Shown: positions 13,376-23,160, counted from the first letter of the stretch. The stretch: 64,000 bases of DNA from Tenodera sinensis (GCA_030765045.1 CM060965.1:153057874-153121873); one strand, 5' to 3'. Made by a program: numbers and translations. The notes: generated by a model from the sequence alone, not told the origin.

Positions 13376-16300
13376 CCTGTGTGTGTATGTTAGTCTGTGG
13401 ACAGCATAACTCAAAAACGAAAAGACGGTTAAAAACCAAAGCTAGTATTTAAGTTTAATGTTTTTCAATGATGCGACGCGAAGATTTTGAAGAAAATTGA
13501 CTTGCCCTAAACTACCCTTTACAGGAAAATTTTTCGAAAATTTTTATTTTCTTGAAAATGACTAACGATTTTCATTAAAATACCATATGTTTGGGATATT
13601 TTTATGACAAATGAAATGCATATCTTGAATTTTCTGGCTATAGTCACCGTAGTCGTATTCAATCTTCAATCTTGCATAACTGGCAAGAGATAGACCAAAT
13701 CTTACTGTAGAAAAAATGTAGATCTTGCTAAAATACACAGTTTATGTGCAAATAAACTTTTTTGTAGAGTGAATCTTTTCGGAGATATGCCTTGTTCTTT
13801 GTGTTAGTTTTGGAGAACGTATACTTCTGTCAAATATAACATCGTTATTCATTTTCTTGTATGTTACGGTGCAAAGAGAACGGGATCTCAAAGCTTTAAA
13901 ATATTTGACTATCACTCAAAAGTTGTAGGAATAAGAGATTCTAAGGAGGAGTAGAGAAAATCATGTGAGTGCAATACATCAGATTTTTATTGTCATGTAC
14001 AGGGATACACGCTCACACCGACTCGAACCCGCGAGCCTCTACGTGGCGGGGCGCCAAAGACATACGGTCCAGCTACCACAGCTACGGGCCGGCTCAAAAG
14101 GGGAGAAGGAGATAGCAAACGGCCAGGATTACGCCTCTGGCTCTTCATGGCATCAAAATGATACGCTTTCCTTACTCATGCCAACGGAAATTCTTAAAAC
14201 AAATAATAAGCAAACGAAATTCAATTCTCGGATTTTTATTAGCAAATGTGTTACAAATCGTATTGTTAGGCTGGCCCTGTGGCGCAGTTGGTAGAGCACC
14301 TGAGAGCACCTACCTGCTGTGCTAGGGGTCCCGGGTTTGATTCCCGGCAGGGGGGTAGGAATTTTTCTCCAGCCAGGATTATTCCTCATCCTTCCCTGAG
14401 TCTGGAAGTATGAAAGTGTGAATGTGTGTGTGTGTGTATTCAAAGAATAAAACCCCCAAAGATAGAAAAACCCAATGTAAACGTGTAACACTAATAGGCA
14501 AGGTCGCCGATATGACCTCTGCAGTTAAAGGCGGGATATAAATGGAACAATTAAAAAAAACGTATTGTTGAAAAAAGAAGAATAACAAAGTAACATTTCT
14601 TTGTTCTCATGCAGTTCACAAGGCAATGCAGTTCCTCATTGATCTTGGTTAGCTTGTCGTCTTGAGGTACCTGTGTGGGGCAAGACCAGCAATAAGTTGA
14701 TCTTCAACTGGTTTGACTAGCAAGCGTCTCACACTAATGAACACAGAATTTGCACCTTCCGACTAGTTAATTTTTCACTATCGTAAATGCGTTTAAGTCT
14801 GAAGATAATTTCTGCATATGTGTTTTCAAGTTACCACAAATTCGGACCTTGGGAATAGCTAAGGAAAAGGATACTCATACAATGTGGACTGTTTCAGATA
14901 TTTGCATATCGCATGGTAGGAGCTGCAACCATCATCGTATGGACGGCCATCACTGGTTCCATCATGTTTGGAGCGCTCAAGTACTTCGGGAAGCTCAGAG
15001 TAACTCCAGAAGAGGAACTCGCAGGTAGGTCACCTGGAGAGATTGACAGCGTTACATAATGCTGAATATTTCCATGACACTATGGCATTTTGACAAACGA
15101 CATATTCACATTTATGCTTTTAGTTAATGTTAACTTTGGTGACATCTACCACCTGGATTTTCTGTGCAGAAGTTTCAGCTTCAAAATAAGAGCCATAAAA
15201 AAGAGAATTTTCAGACGCCTAATTTTGCTTTAGATAATTGACGAATTGAAAGTGACTGGCTCCAAATGCTATCACTAGACCTAAGAATAAGTGCTCAAGA
15301 CTTTATTTACATCTTATTTTATCATTTTTATTTCAGAATTAATTGGACAATCGTAATTTAAGTAAATAGATATTTAAATAAGTTTTAACGTTATATGGAT
15401 GACATGAACTTGAAGAAGAATACCTAACTGAGATTATTGGTGTTTTAATCCAGTTTATGGTTAAGCCTTTTTTGGCCTCTAACGAAAGTCAAAAGCAGAA
15501 TGTAGAAGCGCCTGTAAGCATTGCTTTTATCCTCAGATCCTTATTTTAACCTTAATACACGAGCCCAGTCTGGAAAAATGTTAAAAATTCATTTATACTT
15601 ATTGTTCATTAGAAGTAACATTGTTTTTCAAGTGCTTATTACGTTTGCTTATTAACGCTGCATCCCAGCACGTGCATGTCTTCCAACGGAAGACACCATA
15701 CCAAACTGTAAATGACCATGTAAGAAATTGGCACTCATCAAATATGATTATTTGTGTACTGCTGAATTAAGCATAGTAAGCACAAAGTAATACGAAGGTT
15801 ATAACTTTCAGGGTTAGACATTTCACAGCATAATGAGGAAGGCTATCCTGCAGAAGGCTGGAAGAAGTCACCATTGCAGCTCACGCCACAAATATCCGTG
15901 CTTCCTACATCATATTTAAGCCAACCTGTGAAAGACAACGTCTTATTGTAAGTAAAGCTCTTGCAACAATTTATTTTATTCATTTTAAGTGAATCATTTA
16001 AGTTAAGATAAATCATTTAGGGATGTAGAAGGACATTCTTTTGATTGTTATTGAAACGTTAGGTATCTATTTATAACTGAAACTCCTGCGACACGACAAA
16101 ATACACGTATTAAAATGAAGTACATTGTAATTCCTATTTTTAAGCTAAGTGCTCTTGTTCTATGCAAATGCGCAACATTTGAATTGTGGATTTTGGAGAT
16201 TTAATTCGTTTACTTATTTTTTGCACTTACAGTAAATGAAGGAGGGTGGAGCGCAAACATTGTAACAAAATGACCAAATCCAGTCTAGTTAACTTTCTAC

Positions 16301-18238
16301 CACTTTATTTTCCTCCTTAAATGTTTGTACAAATACAAAATTCTCTTCTGCTGACGTAACATAGTCTAGTCTTTCATGATATTACAACTGTTTTCTTCTC
16401 GTAGCCTTGACTCAGTCCTTTCATTGTCTTTTTTCACTTTCTCTGTCTTTTATACACTAACTCCGGCGATACAATTATTCGAGACGCAACGAAACACGCA
16501 CAGCTGTCTCGCACTCACTGACCGACTCATGTCTGTGACTCTCTCTCTTCTGGTTTCTCGCCTCCTTATATAGCAACGATGACGTAACATGGATATTTCT
16601 CGACTTCCACAAGCCACCGACTGTCGTACAGTTCTCGAAGCCTCTCGAAACACCCTATACTTTGCGCTGCCGCTTGATTGTTGTTAGTCACGTACACACA
16701 AAAGTCGCGCGAGGCAGTGTGATCTTGAACGTCTTTGTTTGCTCGCTGACCTGGTATGTTCTGTAAAGTAGGTTGGCCCCGATCGTGCTTTGTTGTGCGC
16801 CATGCCCGGCGTCATCATATTACTATTATAGTGTTTGCAAAAAATTGTGTGGTTGGTACGTTTTACAACTCTTTTAAGGGGATACTACGAGCTAAATGGT
16901 GAATTTGACAAAATAAATTACATTATTAATCCATTGTATATTCCTATTAATTTGAGTTTGCTGTTTTGTTTGACATCTATTTTATCATTGTAATACACAT
17001 ACACATTTACATACGTTTGCCGTTTTACAGCGTGAGTTTTTTACCACTCCACAAAAAAAAATCAACTCCTACACACCCTGAGGTAGAGTGGAAAGCCTTA
17101 GTTTATGTTTTTGGAAAAGTTTTGCTCTACAAATTGCCACTACTGTTAAGTAAGCGGGTTCGTCTTCAAGCTATGTGCTTTCTTTCTTTGCAAATATATG
17201 CTAGTTTGTTTTCTCCAGTTTGCTTTGAACAGCATTTTTCGCTTAGAGCGAGTTATCCACATACGGTTTTTCCCCCAGGTTTTCCCTTAACCTGAGGAGA
17301 CGAATATCGGACAACTTTAAGCTCCATGGACCTCGGGCTCATTTGAGCATCGTTTCACCCATTTCATTCATTCACCGTCCGGTATGACGCTACGTTGGAG
17401 GACGTTAATTAAACAAAAATATGGCACTAATCTTTCAATCTTCTCTTATTTGTTCATTAGTTAATCTATCCCATCTTGTTACTCCCTTAAGTGTTCTCAA
17501 AAACTTCATCTCAGTTGCTTGAGTATGACTTTTATCTTTCTGTCTTTCAAGTTATGTTTCTTTCCTTGTAAGTTTTATAGTTTTAATAGATCCACTTATA
17601 TGTTGGTACTTGTGAATCTTATTTTGTATATCATTATCACACATACAACTTATATCACAACAAAGATAATTACAATTATGTGCCTGCTTGATTATTTGAT
17701 CTCTCACTATTATTTTAGCTCTTATTGGCTGTTTTCCTGAAAGTGCCATCACTTTCGATTTATTTACTGAAATGTTTAGTTCATATTTTATCCAAGTTTT
17801 GTGTTTTGATCTAATTGTATTCTTTCTACATTACAATAACTTTTTCATGTTCTTATCGCATCTTCAATATATATGGTAAAACGAGTCGGTGATAAACTGC
17901 ACCCCTGTATTACAACTCTATTTACCAAAATAGGTTTACTAATAAAATTATTTTTAATATTATTACTGTATTACATAGAATATTAACACTATTTATTAGA
18001 TTTTCTAGAATCCCCTGTTCTCCATGACATTCCATCATTTTTCTCGTTTTGCCCTACAATAAAACTCGTAAACCAGTAACACAATGTATATCTGTTTCAT
18101 GTTTGCAGCAGAGGTTTCCGACTGCATGATGAAAATAATGGAGCAGCAGCATCACACGGGCTGCACAACTACATAAAGCGAAGTGGTTTGCGTAAACATC
18201 GAGCCTCTGTGGACGTGTCTGCTCTTACTGGACTGTGA
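5168..18238 (+). CDS. Amt: Ammonium transporter, gene A (3' six exons; 5' part outside window)
   Basis: Join of 5168-5401, 7545-7656, 9787-9905, 14898-15024, 15812-15947 and 18109-18238, 858 nt, in frame to TGA; 285 residues of the C-terminal part. Amt/MEP proteins are trimeric membrane channels/transporters moving ammonium across the plasma membrane. Diagnostic segments: GFLSFNGGT and GLFGAPCWSFT in the first visible exon, ALAGM/VSTCGAV spanning the first junction, and DDPLDAVAVHFGGGLWG with the second pore histidine (residue 126 of the visible part). Exons equal to B exons 1-4 are absent and must lie left of the window. All visible splice sites are GT-AG and the frame is open, so it looks functional. 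The first visible exon is about 60% identical in protein to its gene B counterpart. The cytoplasmic tail is unlike that of gene B. Confidence 0.93.
5784..5808 (+). repeat. Poly(T) run
   Basis: 25 T in a row in the intron after the first visible exon of gene A. Confidence 0.9.
6444..7298 (+). mobile_element. hAT element, internally deleted, with TIRs and 8-bp TSD
   Basis: 855 bp bounded by terminal inverted repeats CAGGGAAAGACA (left) and, reversed, CAGGGGAAGACA (right), flanked by a perfect 8-bp duplication CTGTAGAA at 6436-6443 and 7299-7306. An 8-bp duplication and CA-G ends are the hallmark of hAT transposons. Inside, 6550-7020 (+) encodes the end of a hAT transposase: the C-terminal dimerisation motif FGSTYVCEQFFSVMN at 6832-6876, then one in-frame TGA (6905-6907), then the tail to 7018. 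The N-terminal part and catalytic region are absent, so it needs another transposase to move. It lies in a gene A intron. Confidence 0.9.
7545..7656 (+). CDS. Amt: Gene A exon (equivalent to B exon 6)
   Basis: 112 nt, 37 codons plus one base (phase 1 out). Acceptor GTAG ends at 7544, donor GTAAGT starts at 7657. Encodes VSTCGAVNTYAFWGSFVSGL and onward to LRLR. The split codon is A + TC (Ile). The longest open frame over this stretch is in another frame and is not the gene. Confidence 0.94.
7850..8185 (-). mobile_element. tRNA-derived SINE, family S3
   Basis: Minus-strand head TTGGCGTAGTAGTAGCGCTG with B box GGGTTCGATTCCG near 8122-8134. The body shares ACCGCATATAC, GGGGCGCTTACCACGTCCCA and ATGACGCCTGTGTGGCAGAG with 22720-22880 and 31130-31465. 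Inserted in the intron after the second visible gene A exon. Confidence 0.7.
8186..9786. other. Intron, nothing recognised
   Basis: No repeat family seen elsewhere in the window and no coding match. Short open frames near 9034-9288 overlap on both strands and carry no domain. Ends in the acceptor TTTTTACAG at 9778-9786. Confidence 0.55.
9787..9905 (+). CDS. Amt: Gene A exon with second pore histidine (equivalent to B exon 7)
   Basis: 119 nt: two bases completing Ile, then 39 codons, phase 0 out. Donor GTAAGT starts at 9906. Encodes DDPLDAVAVHFGGGLWG, the most conserved Amt signature. The His corresponds by motif to His318 of E. coli AmtB. Confidence 0.96.
9906..10362. other. Intron, nothing recognised
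   Basis: Proximal part of the 5-kb intron. No repeat or coding match seen. Confidence 0.5.
10363..11290 (-). mobile_element. LINE 3' region relic, antisense
   Basis: Minus-strand frames at 10363-10674 and 10530-10892 carry CNKCVRSDTAKRHLISCG, a C-x2-C-x8-H-x4-C pattern like that after the reverse transcriptase in many non-LTR elements. Upstream, another frame reads KSARLSTFAI then REARWKTCYDTLYFGAA near 10880-10980. The frame at 11002-11253 looks like thumb-region sequence. Multiple frameshifts. No RT catalytic box was found, so class rests on the zinc-knuckle-like segment. Confidence 0.5.
11291..12299. other. Intron, nothing recognised
   Basis: No identifiable coding, RNA or repeat feature. 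Confidence 0.5.
12300..12495 (-). mobile_element. tRNA-derived SINE (Val-like head)
   Basis: On the minus strand 12487-12420 reads like a tRNA: CTGTAGCGTGGTGGGAGCG (A box) and CGAGTTCGAATCTCGC (B box), with CAC in the expected anticodon position. The 3' side runs into TTATCCGAATAACT-free body sequence rather than an acceptor stem, so it is a SINE head and not a working tRNA. Confidence 0.6.
12496..13261. other. Intron, nothing recognised
   Basis: No identifiable feature. Confidence 0.5.
13267..13318 (+). repeat. Poly(A) run, 52 nt
   Basis: Uninterrupted A tract inside a DR1 copy, placed where other copies have a run of T in DR1 orientation. Confidence 0.95.
13335..13369 (+). repeat. (GT)n microsatellite
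   Basis: About 17 GT units, followed by GC units. Counterpart of the (CA)n at 24698-24753 in the opposite-oriented DR1 copy. Confidence 0.95.
13988..14100 (-). mobile_element. tRNA-like SINE head fragment
   Basis: Minus strand contains CCCGTAGCTGTGGTAGCTGG (A-box-like) and CGCGGGTTCGAGTCGG (B box). It abuts the DR1 copy. Too short and poorly paired for a functional tRNA. Confidence 0.5.
14270..14585 (+). mobile_element. tRNA-derived SINE, family S1 (longest copy)
   Basis: Head CCCTGTGGCGCAGTTGGTAG (A box), B box CCGGGTTTGATTCCCGG, then TAGGAATTTTTCTCCAGCC, CCTTCCCTGAGTCTGGAAG, a short GT run, and a 3' part with GGTCGCCGATATGACC and GCGGGATATAAATGGAACA ending in A-rich sequence. Best preserved S1 copy. 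It lies about 310 bp upstream of the next gene A exon. Confidence 0.85.
14898..15024 (+). CDS. Amt: Gene A exon (equivalent to B exon 8)
   Basis: 127 nt, 42 codons plus one base. Acceptor TTTCAG ends at 14897, donor GTAGGT starts at 15025. Encodes the last membrane span, WTAITGSIMFGALKYF, and the start of the cytoplasmic tail, LRVTPEEELA. Confidence 0.95.
15025..15811. other. Intron, nothing recognised
   Basis: 787-bp intron with no repeat family match. Confidence 0.6.
15812..15947 (+). CDS. Amt: Gene A exon, proximal C-terminal tail (equivalent to B exon 9)
   Basis: 136 nt, entering in phase 1 (completes Gly) and leaving in phase 2. Begins with the conserved GLDISQHNEEGYP and then diverges from gene B. 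Donor GTAAGT starts at 15948. Nine nucleotides shorter than its gene B counterpart. Confidence 0.94.
16261..16790 (-). mobile_element. LTR-like block (probable solo LTR remnant), antisense
   Basis: On the minus strand it shows LTR-style order: TTACGTCA and TATATAAGGAGGCGAG (16587-16557), then AATAAA (16309-16304) about 270 bp downstream, ending TGTTACA at 16261. A homologous block is at 50487-51060. No internal retroviral-type coding region and no confirmed target duplication, so boundaries and class are tentative. Confidence 0.5.
16557..16587 (-). promoter_or_regulatory. CRE-like site plus TATA box
   Basis: Minus strand TTACGTCA, 7 bp spacer, then TATATAAGGAGGCGAG. The same pair with the same spacing is at 50870-50900, so it is a conserved element promoter and not a host gene promoter. 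Confidence 0.6.
16791..18108. other. Intron, nothing recognised
   Basis: AT-rich intron remainder before the last gene A exon. Open frames here (16966-17295, 17519-17740) have no domain. Confidence 0.5.
18109..18238 (+). CDS. Amt: Gene A last exon, C-terminal tail and stop
   Basis: 130 nt: one base completing Phe, then 42 codons and TGA at 18236-18238. Acceptor TTTGCAG ends at 18108. Tail is polar and basic (HNYIKRSGLRKHRASVD) and shares no clear similarity with gene B's tail. Confidence 0.92.
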
Positions 18239-18360
18239 TAGCCTCATAGCGTCCACAGTAACAAGCTGCCATACATCAAACTGAGTCACTCCTGATTCCG
18301 ACTTTCTTCAAGTTAAAGGATCATCATGCCTCAATATCCTTATTAAATGTTACATTCCAT
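18239..18360 (+). other. Start of gene A 3' UTR with ATTAAA
   Basis: A variant polyadenylation signal ATTAAA lies at 18342-18347, about 105 bp after the stop. No AATAAA is closer. Assignment is by position only. Confidence 0.4.
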
Positions 18361-19331
18361 TTTTATTTATTCCTATGTGTAAACGCCCAATTGAAAGAAG
18401 CAGCTTTTTCTTAAATGTATTATCCAGTATAGAACAATTATTGGCTGTTCTCATTAGCCTAAACAATGAAAGAAGACATATCAAGTGTTTGAAAGAGGAA
18501 ACTTAAAGCAGGTATGGTCTGAAATGATTGGGTACTCTTAAGGAATTTGGCCACAGTGTTAGCAACAGAGTTTCAATACGCTCTGTGTTTTTACCACAGC
18601 TACTCCTACAAAGAAAGTTGTGTTAAAAGTGATTGTAGCCAACTATGAACTACCTTTATTTCCTATGGAAATATATAGCATCACTTTGATAGATAAAATC
18701 AATTGTAATCTATCACAGCCAAGACAGTTCATGAATTGAATCCAAATAATCTGGAAAGATTGTGATAATATCTCAATATGTCTTTAATGCTTCCGCTACG
18801 AAATAATCAATATTTTAGAATGTGAAATGGATGCATTGTTAGAGTAAGGTGTGAAACATAAAAGTGAAAAAGGGGAGCAGCAGGTATCTTTGAGTTGTAA
18901 GATATGTGTCTATATATTAATTACACTTCTTTTGTTTCCTTAGAGATGCTTATACAAGCTACCTCGTACGTCTGAAACTTCCATTCAAAGCGTTCTGAAA
19001 GCGCTTCCTTATTAATGTGCGAATTAACGATGATCTAATGCATATATAAGTGACGCTGAAAATGTATAAACAAAACACAAAAGAACAATTTTATCTACTT
19101 TTTATTTTACTTTGTTGACTTTCTTTATTTGCATATGTTTTAGTTTAGGATTATTTTAATTTTTTCCAAGCAGTAGAGGTCGCTTTTTCTGGTTTTCTAA
19201 CCCCTGCTCTTATAAATCTTCTTCAAGAATAGGATTGCAGTTATCTCCAACTTCTCAGAACTGGTTGCTTATTGTATGATTTCGTAAGCATTATATGACT
19301 TTCTCTACGATAACAATTTCACATGATCTGT
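18361..19331. other. Intergenic, nothing recognised
   Basis: May include more 3' UTR of gene A. No repeat or coding match. Confidence 0.5.
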
Positions 19332-20231
19332 TATATAGGGTATTTAAAAAAGGGTCCCATATTGCAACAGGAGTTTAGGATTGGTCAACACTAGAATAAG
19401 TGTAGTGAAGATATTCTCGGGCTTCAAGCCAGGTGTAGTGATGAAGAGCCATCGACGTTTCGGGAGTGTGCATCTCTCCCATCATCATTCGTCGCCAGGA
19501 AAGCTTCAAATCGTATTTTAGAATTAGTGTTTCTCTAAGCATATGTCCGGAAACAAATACGTGTTGAGATATGAGCTATTTTACAAAAATGTACAACGTA
19601 TTCACATTTTTGATGTGTTTGGCATATGTCTTTAAATGTCCCCATAGCCAGAAATCCAATGGATTGAGTTCCGGCGAACGCAAAGGCCTGGACCTCTTCG
19701 ACCAATCCATCGTCCGTTAAATGTTTGGTTTAAGTATCAGGATCTCTTTAGTCCCAATGTGTGGGCAGGAAATGTGGGTGACAGACTCCTAGGACCATAC
19801 TCGTACATTTTACCGAACAGATTAATACGTGCTGTGTATCATCGATTCCTGTACGTTGAGTTACCCGTGCTTTTGGAGGAGTTGTGCTTGTGGAAAGACG
19901 ACGCATGTGGTTTATGCATGACGGGGCACCACCACATTTTGTACCAATCGTGCGACAGTACTTAAATTAAACATTTAATGGACGGTGGATTGGTCGAGGA
20001 AGTTCAGTAGCCGGACCTCAATCCATTAGGTTTCTGGTTATGGAAACATTTAAAGACATCAGTGTATACCAAACCTATCGAAAATGCGCATACATTGTAC
20101 GTTTTTCTAAAATGGCTCATATCTCAACAAGTATTTGTTTCCGGGCATATATTTATAGACACATTTATTGTAGTTTTCAGCAATTCTAACTCCGATTTCA
20201 ATATCGAGCACTTTTTTAAACATCCTGTATA
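19332..20231 (+). mobile_element. Tc1/mariner-superfamily element, rearranged
   Basis: Ends are inverted: TATATAGGGTATTTAAAAAA at left and TATACAGGATGTTTAAAAAA when the right end is reversed. The + strand at 19757-20060 encodes transposase pieces, including WAGNVGDRLLGPY, then in another frame RRMWFMHDGAPPHF near 19893-19935 (second catalytic Asp region) and WIGRG near 19986. The stretch 19520-19720 carries the final part of the same transposase region inverted, so the element contains an internal inverted duplication of its 3' arm. The left end also resembles 41264-41345. Many stops; inactive. Confidence 0.75.
19453..19490 (-). ncRNA. Stem-loop-GAAAC module, copy 1
   Basis: Minus strand: ATGATGAT, stem GGGAG, loop, CTCCC, then GAAACGTC. 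Same order as the modules at 31633, 52762 and 62565. It lies inside the inverted arm of the mariner-type element. Resembles a hammerhead core with one extra T; function unproven. Confidence 0.4.
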
Positions 20232-20559
20232 TTATATTAATTTACAACGAGATTATTCTACTTATATTACGTTGCTCATGATAAATTGTTGGCAGAAATA
20301 ATATTAAATTGAGCTATATGGACCTGGTTTAGAATTGTAAAACTACCGTAGTCTACCGTAGACTATCATAAGTAAGTGTAGACTATAACTTAATTGTATG
20401 CAAGGTTATAGTACACGCAGTTTAAGACACGTTTTTTTATACATTACATTCCGAGAAAACATTCAGTGCGTTGACCCAATGGAGCATACTGGCTGTTGTT
20501 TCTAGCAGCACAGCCAACAATGAGTTGGTAATTTGGCTCCCTATGTTGTTTCCACGTCA

Positions 20560-20900
20560 CCTTCATTCTCACCCACTTCCTTCTTCTCTTGTTGATTCTT
20601 CTTGTCTTTCTCCTCCTAAACCTCCTTTTCCTAATTCTTATTTTTCTCCGACTGATTCCTCTTCTTCTGCTGCTCCTATTTCTCCTTCTCCAGCTGATTC
20701 CTCTTCTTCTCTTGCTGCTTCTTCTTTACACCTGATTCTTCTTCTCCTCCTTCTCCACCTAATTCTTGTTCTCCTTCTGATTCTTCTTTTCTTCCTTCTC
20801 CACCAGATTCTTCTTATCCTCCTCCTTCTCTTCTCCAGATTATTCTCCTTCGTCTCCTCCTGATTCTTCTTCTCGTTCTCCTTCTCCTCCTACTCCTTAT
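20560..20900 (+). repeat. Degenerate pyrimidine-rich minisatellite
   Basis: Imperfect tandem units around CTGATTCTTCTTCTCCTCCT for about 340 bp. The 130-residue open frame over it is a by-product of the repeat. Confidence 0.8.
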
Positions 20901-20931
20901 TTCCCCCCATCTTCACATAATCCTACTCATG

Positions 20932-21180
20932 AAGGCTGATTCAGAATAAGCCGGGAACAGTAATCAAAACGGAAACGAGAACGGGAAGCAAAGCAGCATA
21001 CACCATTTTGGTTCCCAATATACTTGTAACGATAACGGGAATGCATATCTATGATCACATCGATTACAAAGAGGAAAATAGATTTTTGCGCATTGGGATT
21101 TAATTTACTTTTAACTGAGCAATGATACTTTTTCACCCCTTTGCAATTCAGTCAACATAAAGCTGCTTAGCCAACGTCAA
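20932..21180 (+). mobile_element. Partial copy of GACTGATTCA-ended MITE
   Basis: Shares with 52375-53258 a GCTGATTCAGAATA-like end, AACGGGAA-rich stretches, TTTTGCGCATTGGGAT and ATTCAGTCAACA. The distal half is missing. Confidence 0.55.
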
Positions 21181-21219
21181 AATTGATAAAGTGAACATCA
21201 TCTAAATGCAGATCCACGG

Positions 21220-21480
21220 CTGCTCATGGCCGTAACATGACATGTTCTAATTCCCAACGTGTGAGTTCAAACACGGCGGAAGATGATAGATTTCTGTCGA
21301 GATAAAATTCTTTCCTTCGGAAAGGAAGTAAAGCCAGTGGTTACGTTTTATAGATTTACAGTACTTAAAAGAATCTCAAGCCTGAAAAGGAGGCTCTGAG
21401 CAAAATTAAGCGGTCTTTCATCGAATACAGAATGGAAGACGGCGAGAACCATAGCAATTAAAGAGGGTCCATAATTATAG
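21220..21480 (+). mobile_element. tRNA-derived SINE, family S6
   Basis: GTGAGTTCAAACACGGCGG (B-box-like), CTTCGGAAAGGAAGTAAAGC, AAGAATCTCAAGCCTGAAAA and AAATTAAGCGGTCTTTCAT in the order seen at 4290-4575. Confidence 0.7.
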
Positions 21481-22404
21481 CTCAATTTAATTTAACTTTT
21501 GCAAGTGATAACAGCACTGCTCCCTGTCGTTACTGCAAGACATGCTTTCGTTGAAAATGCAAGAATTACAAAGACACTTGTCTTTATCGCACACCAATCG
21601 CGGATAAGTAAAGTTACTGAATTTCCAGAACACACTGTGCTCTACTTACTCAAAATCAGCCATGGGAAATTACACCTTAGACCAAGTAACAATTTAGTGA
21701 TTGCAAAAGCAGACTATAATATAACATGTAAACCCTCAAAATGTAATATCTATTTACGAAACTTGTGGTGGCTGAAGTGAGATTCTTTCTTTTTCTTCTT
21801 CTTACCGGAGCAAAGGTTTTCACACCGGAAGTAGCTCGTAATGGAGAATAAAAACCTTCCACGTTCCACAAGTTGCGTACATTGTTTTATTTACAAACCA
21901 TAACAACACTTCACAATAAACAGTTTTGTGACAGTTAGGCTTACGGCTCGTATTGAGCATTGCGATTGAATAGCACACACCTTAAGCTGAAAGTTATTTT
22001 TTAAGATACTGATTTAAAAAAAAAAACTGAACTTATGGTACTTAAAAATACTTAGTTTAGCTGTGCTTATTATGGTTAAAATAAAATTAATAAGCAGTGC
22101 TACAAGCTGAAAATTGTAATTCTTGTTTATGTTTTCCAACAGTTGGTAAGGTTTAAAGTGTTCCTATATAATGTAACATATGTGTAATGTATTCTTATAA
22201 TTGTAAGTTGTTAAGCATTTTGAAAATAAAAGTATTTATTTATTGTAAGTTACTGTTTTATGTCGATAAACGGCACCAGAGACAATTTGCACTTAGATGA
22301 ACTAAAGAGGAGAAACATGTCAGAAAGGTTGCACCTTAAAATACTATGTGCAAAGATGGTTCAGAAAGTAACGCACAATTTCTTTTTTTTAAATTACCTG
22401 ATGT
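21481..22404. other. Intergenic, nothing recognised
   Basis: AT-rich. A 93-residue open frame (21499-21780) has no domain. AATAAA occurs near 22225 but no transcript can be assigned. Confidence 0.5.
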
Positions 22405-22690
22405 ATTGCACTTACAAGAGTTTGTCTACTCTTGTACAAATTATTCTTACAAAATCTTATTCCTCTATCTTCTTCATGTTAGTCGAGATAATAATTTGTA
22501 GAAATTATCTTACTGCTAATTTTTTGTAGGTGCAAGGGGAATATTCTATTTGACGAAAGTTTTAAGCTTTCCAAAACTCACACAGATAACAAGGAATATC
22601 TCCGAAATGGTTCAGTCGACAAAAACTTTATTTGGACATAAATTGTGTGTTTTAGCAAGTTCTACAGTTTTTATGCTCCTGTGAATTTCA
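22405..22690 (+). repeat. DR1 copy, truncated
   Basis: Starts GATGTATTGCACTTACA, includes TTAGTCGAGATAATAATTTG, TTGTAGGTGCAAGGGGAATA and AATATCTCCGAAATGGTTCA, then stops. Only the first third of DR1. Confidence 0.8.
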
Positions 22691-22719
22691 CTCGGGTTAT
22701 ACCCTATGTCGGTCCTATC

Positions 22720-22880
22720 CTGTGACACTATAGCCCTTCGAGTGCAGCCTTGGCCTACCGCCCGGCCCTGGATCCCCCAAATCTGCGCACTATAGGCGTC
22801 ATGAGCAGGATGCAGTGGTGGACAGTGGGACGTGGTCAGCGCCCCGAATCCTCCTGACCAGTATATGCGGTCTTCGTAAC
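22720..22880 (-). mobile_element. SINE family S3, 3' portion
   Basis: Shares CCCGGCC, GCGTCATGAGCAGGATG, GGGACGTGGTCAGCGCCCCG and AGTATATGCGGTCTTCG (as read on +) with 7850-8185 and 31130-31465. The tRNA-like head is replaced by an adjoining S2 element. Confidence 0.65.
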
Positions 22881-22884
22881 CGGG

Positions 22885-23160
22885 GTTGATCATACAGAGG
22901 AACCAGAATGGGTGATCAGTCCAAAACCCGGTGTGAGAGCGAGGAAGTGGTTAATATGAAATGATAGCGATGATAGGAAAGGTGATGATGGAGCAACTGG
23001 TGGAATGGTGGTGGGGGAAATCGGAGAACCTGAAGAAAGCCCGCTCCTGCGCCGGTGTGTCCACCACACATTCCATATGTGGACGCCTGAGATGAAACCC
23101 AGGTCGCTTTGGTGAGAGTTAAGCGATCTAACCGATCGGCCACGGTGCGGTAACATACGC
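22885..23160 (-). mobile_element. tRNA-derived SINE, family S2
   Basis: Minus-strand head CCGCACCGTGGCCGATCGG then TTAGATCGCTTAAC; body matches 988-1311 and 46310-46650. It is fused end to end with the S3 portion on its left. Confidence 0.75.

Larger units (their letters stand above)
13262..13987 (-). repeat. Dispersed repeat DR1, antisense copy
   Basis: Minus-strand copy of the most abundant repeat here. In DR1 orientation the order is: CATGTGAG-type start near 13985, AACGGAATTTCAAAGC-like block, TATAGCCAGAAAATTCAA, CAAAATCGTTAG-like block, CTTTACATGAAA-like block, GAGTTATGCTGTCCACAGAC, an (AC)n run, then a poly(T) (seen as poly(A) on +). Other copies at 22405, 24050, 26066, 29935, 33761, 35605, 46955 and 47235. 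Class unknown. Confidence 0.8.

Noticed and set aside
14281..14360. Possible functional tRNA gene
   Set aside because: A and B boxes are present but there is an inserted duplication of GAGCACCT, no proper acceptor stem, and SINE body sequence follows. Same reasoning for 12420, 31400, 41870 and 61930.
20471..20863. 130-residue Ser/Pro/Leu-rich protein
   Set aside because: Frame runs through the pyrimidine-rich minisatellite.
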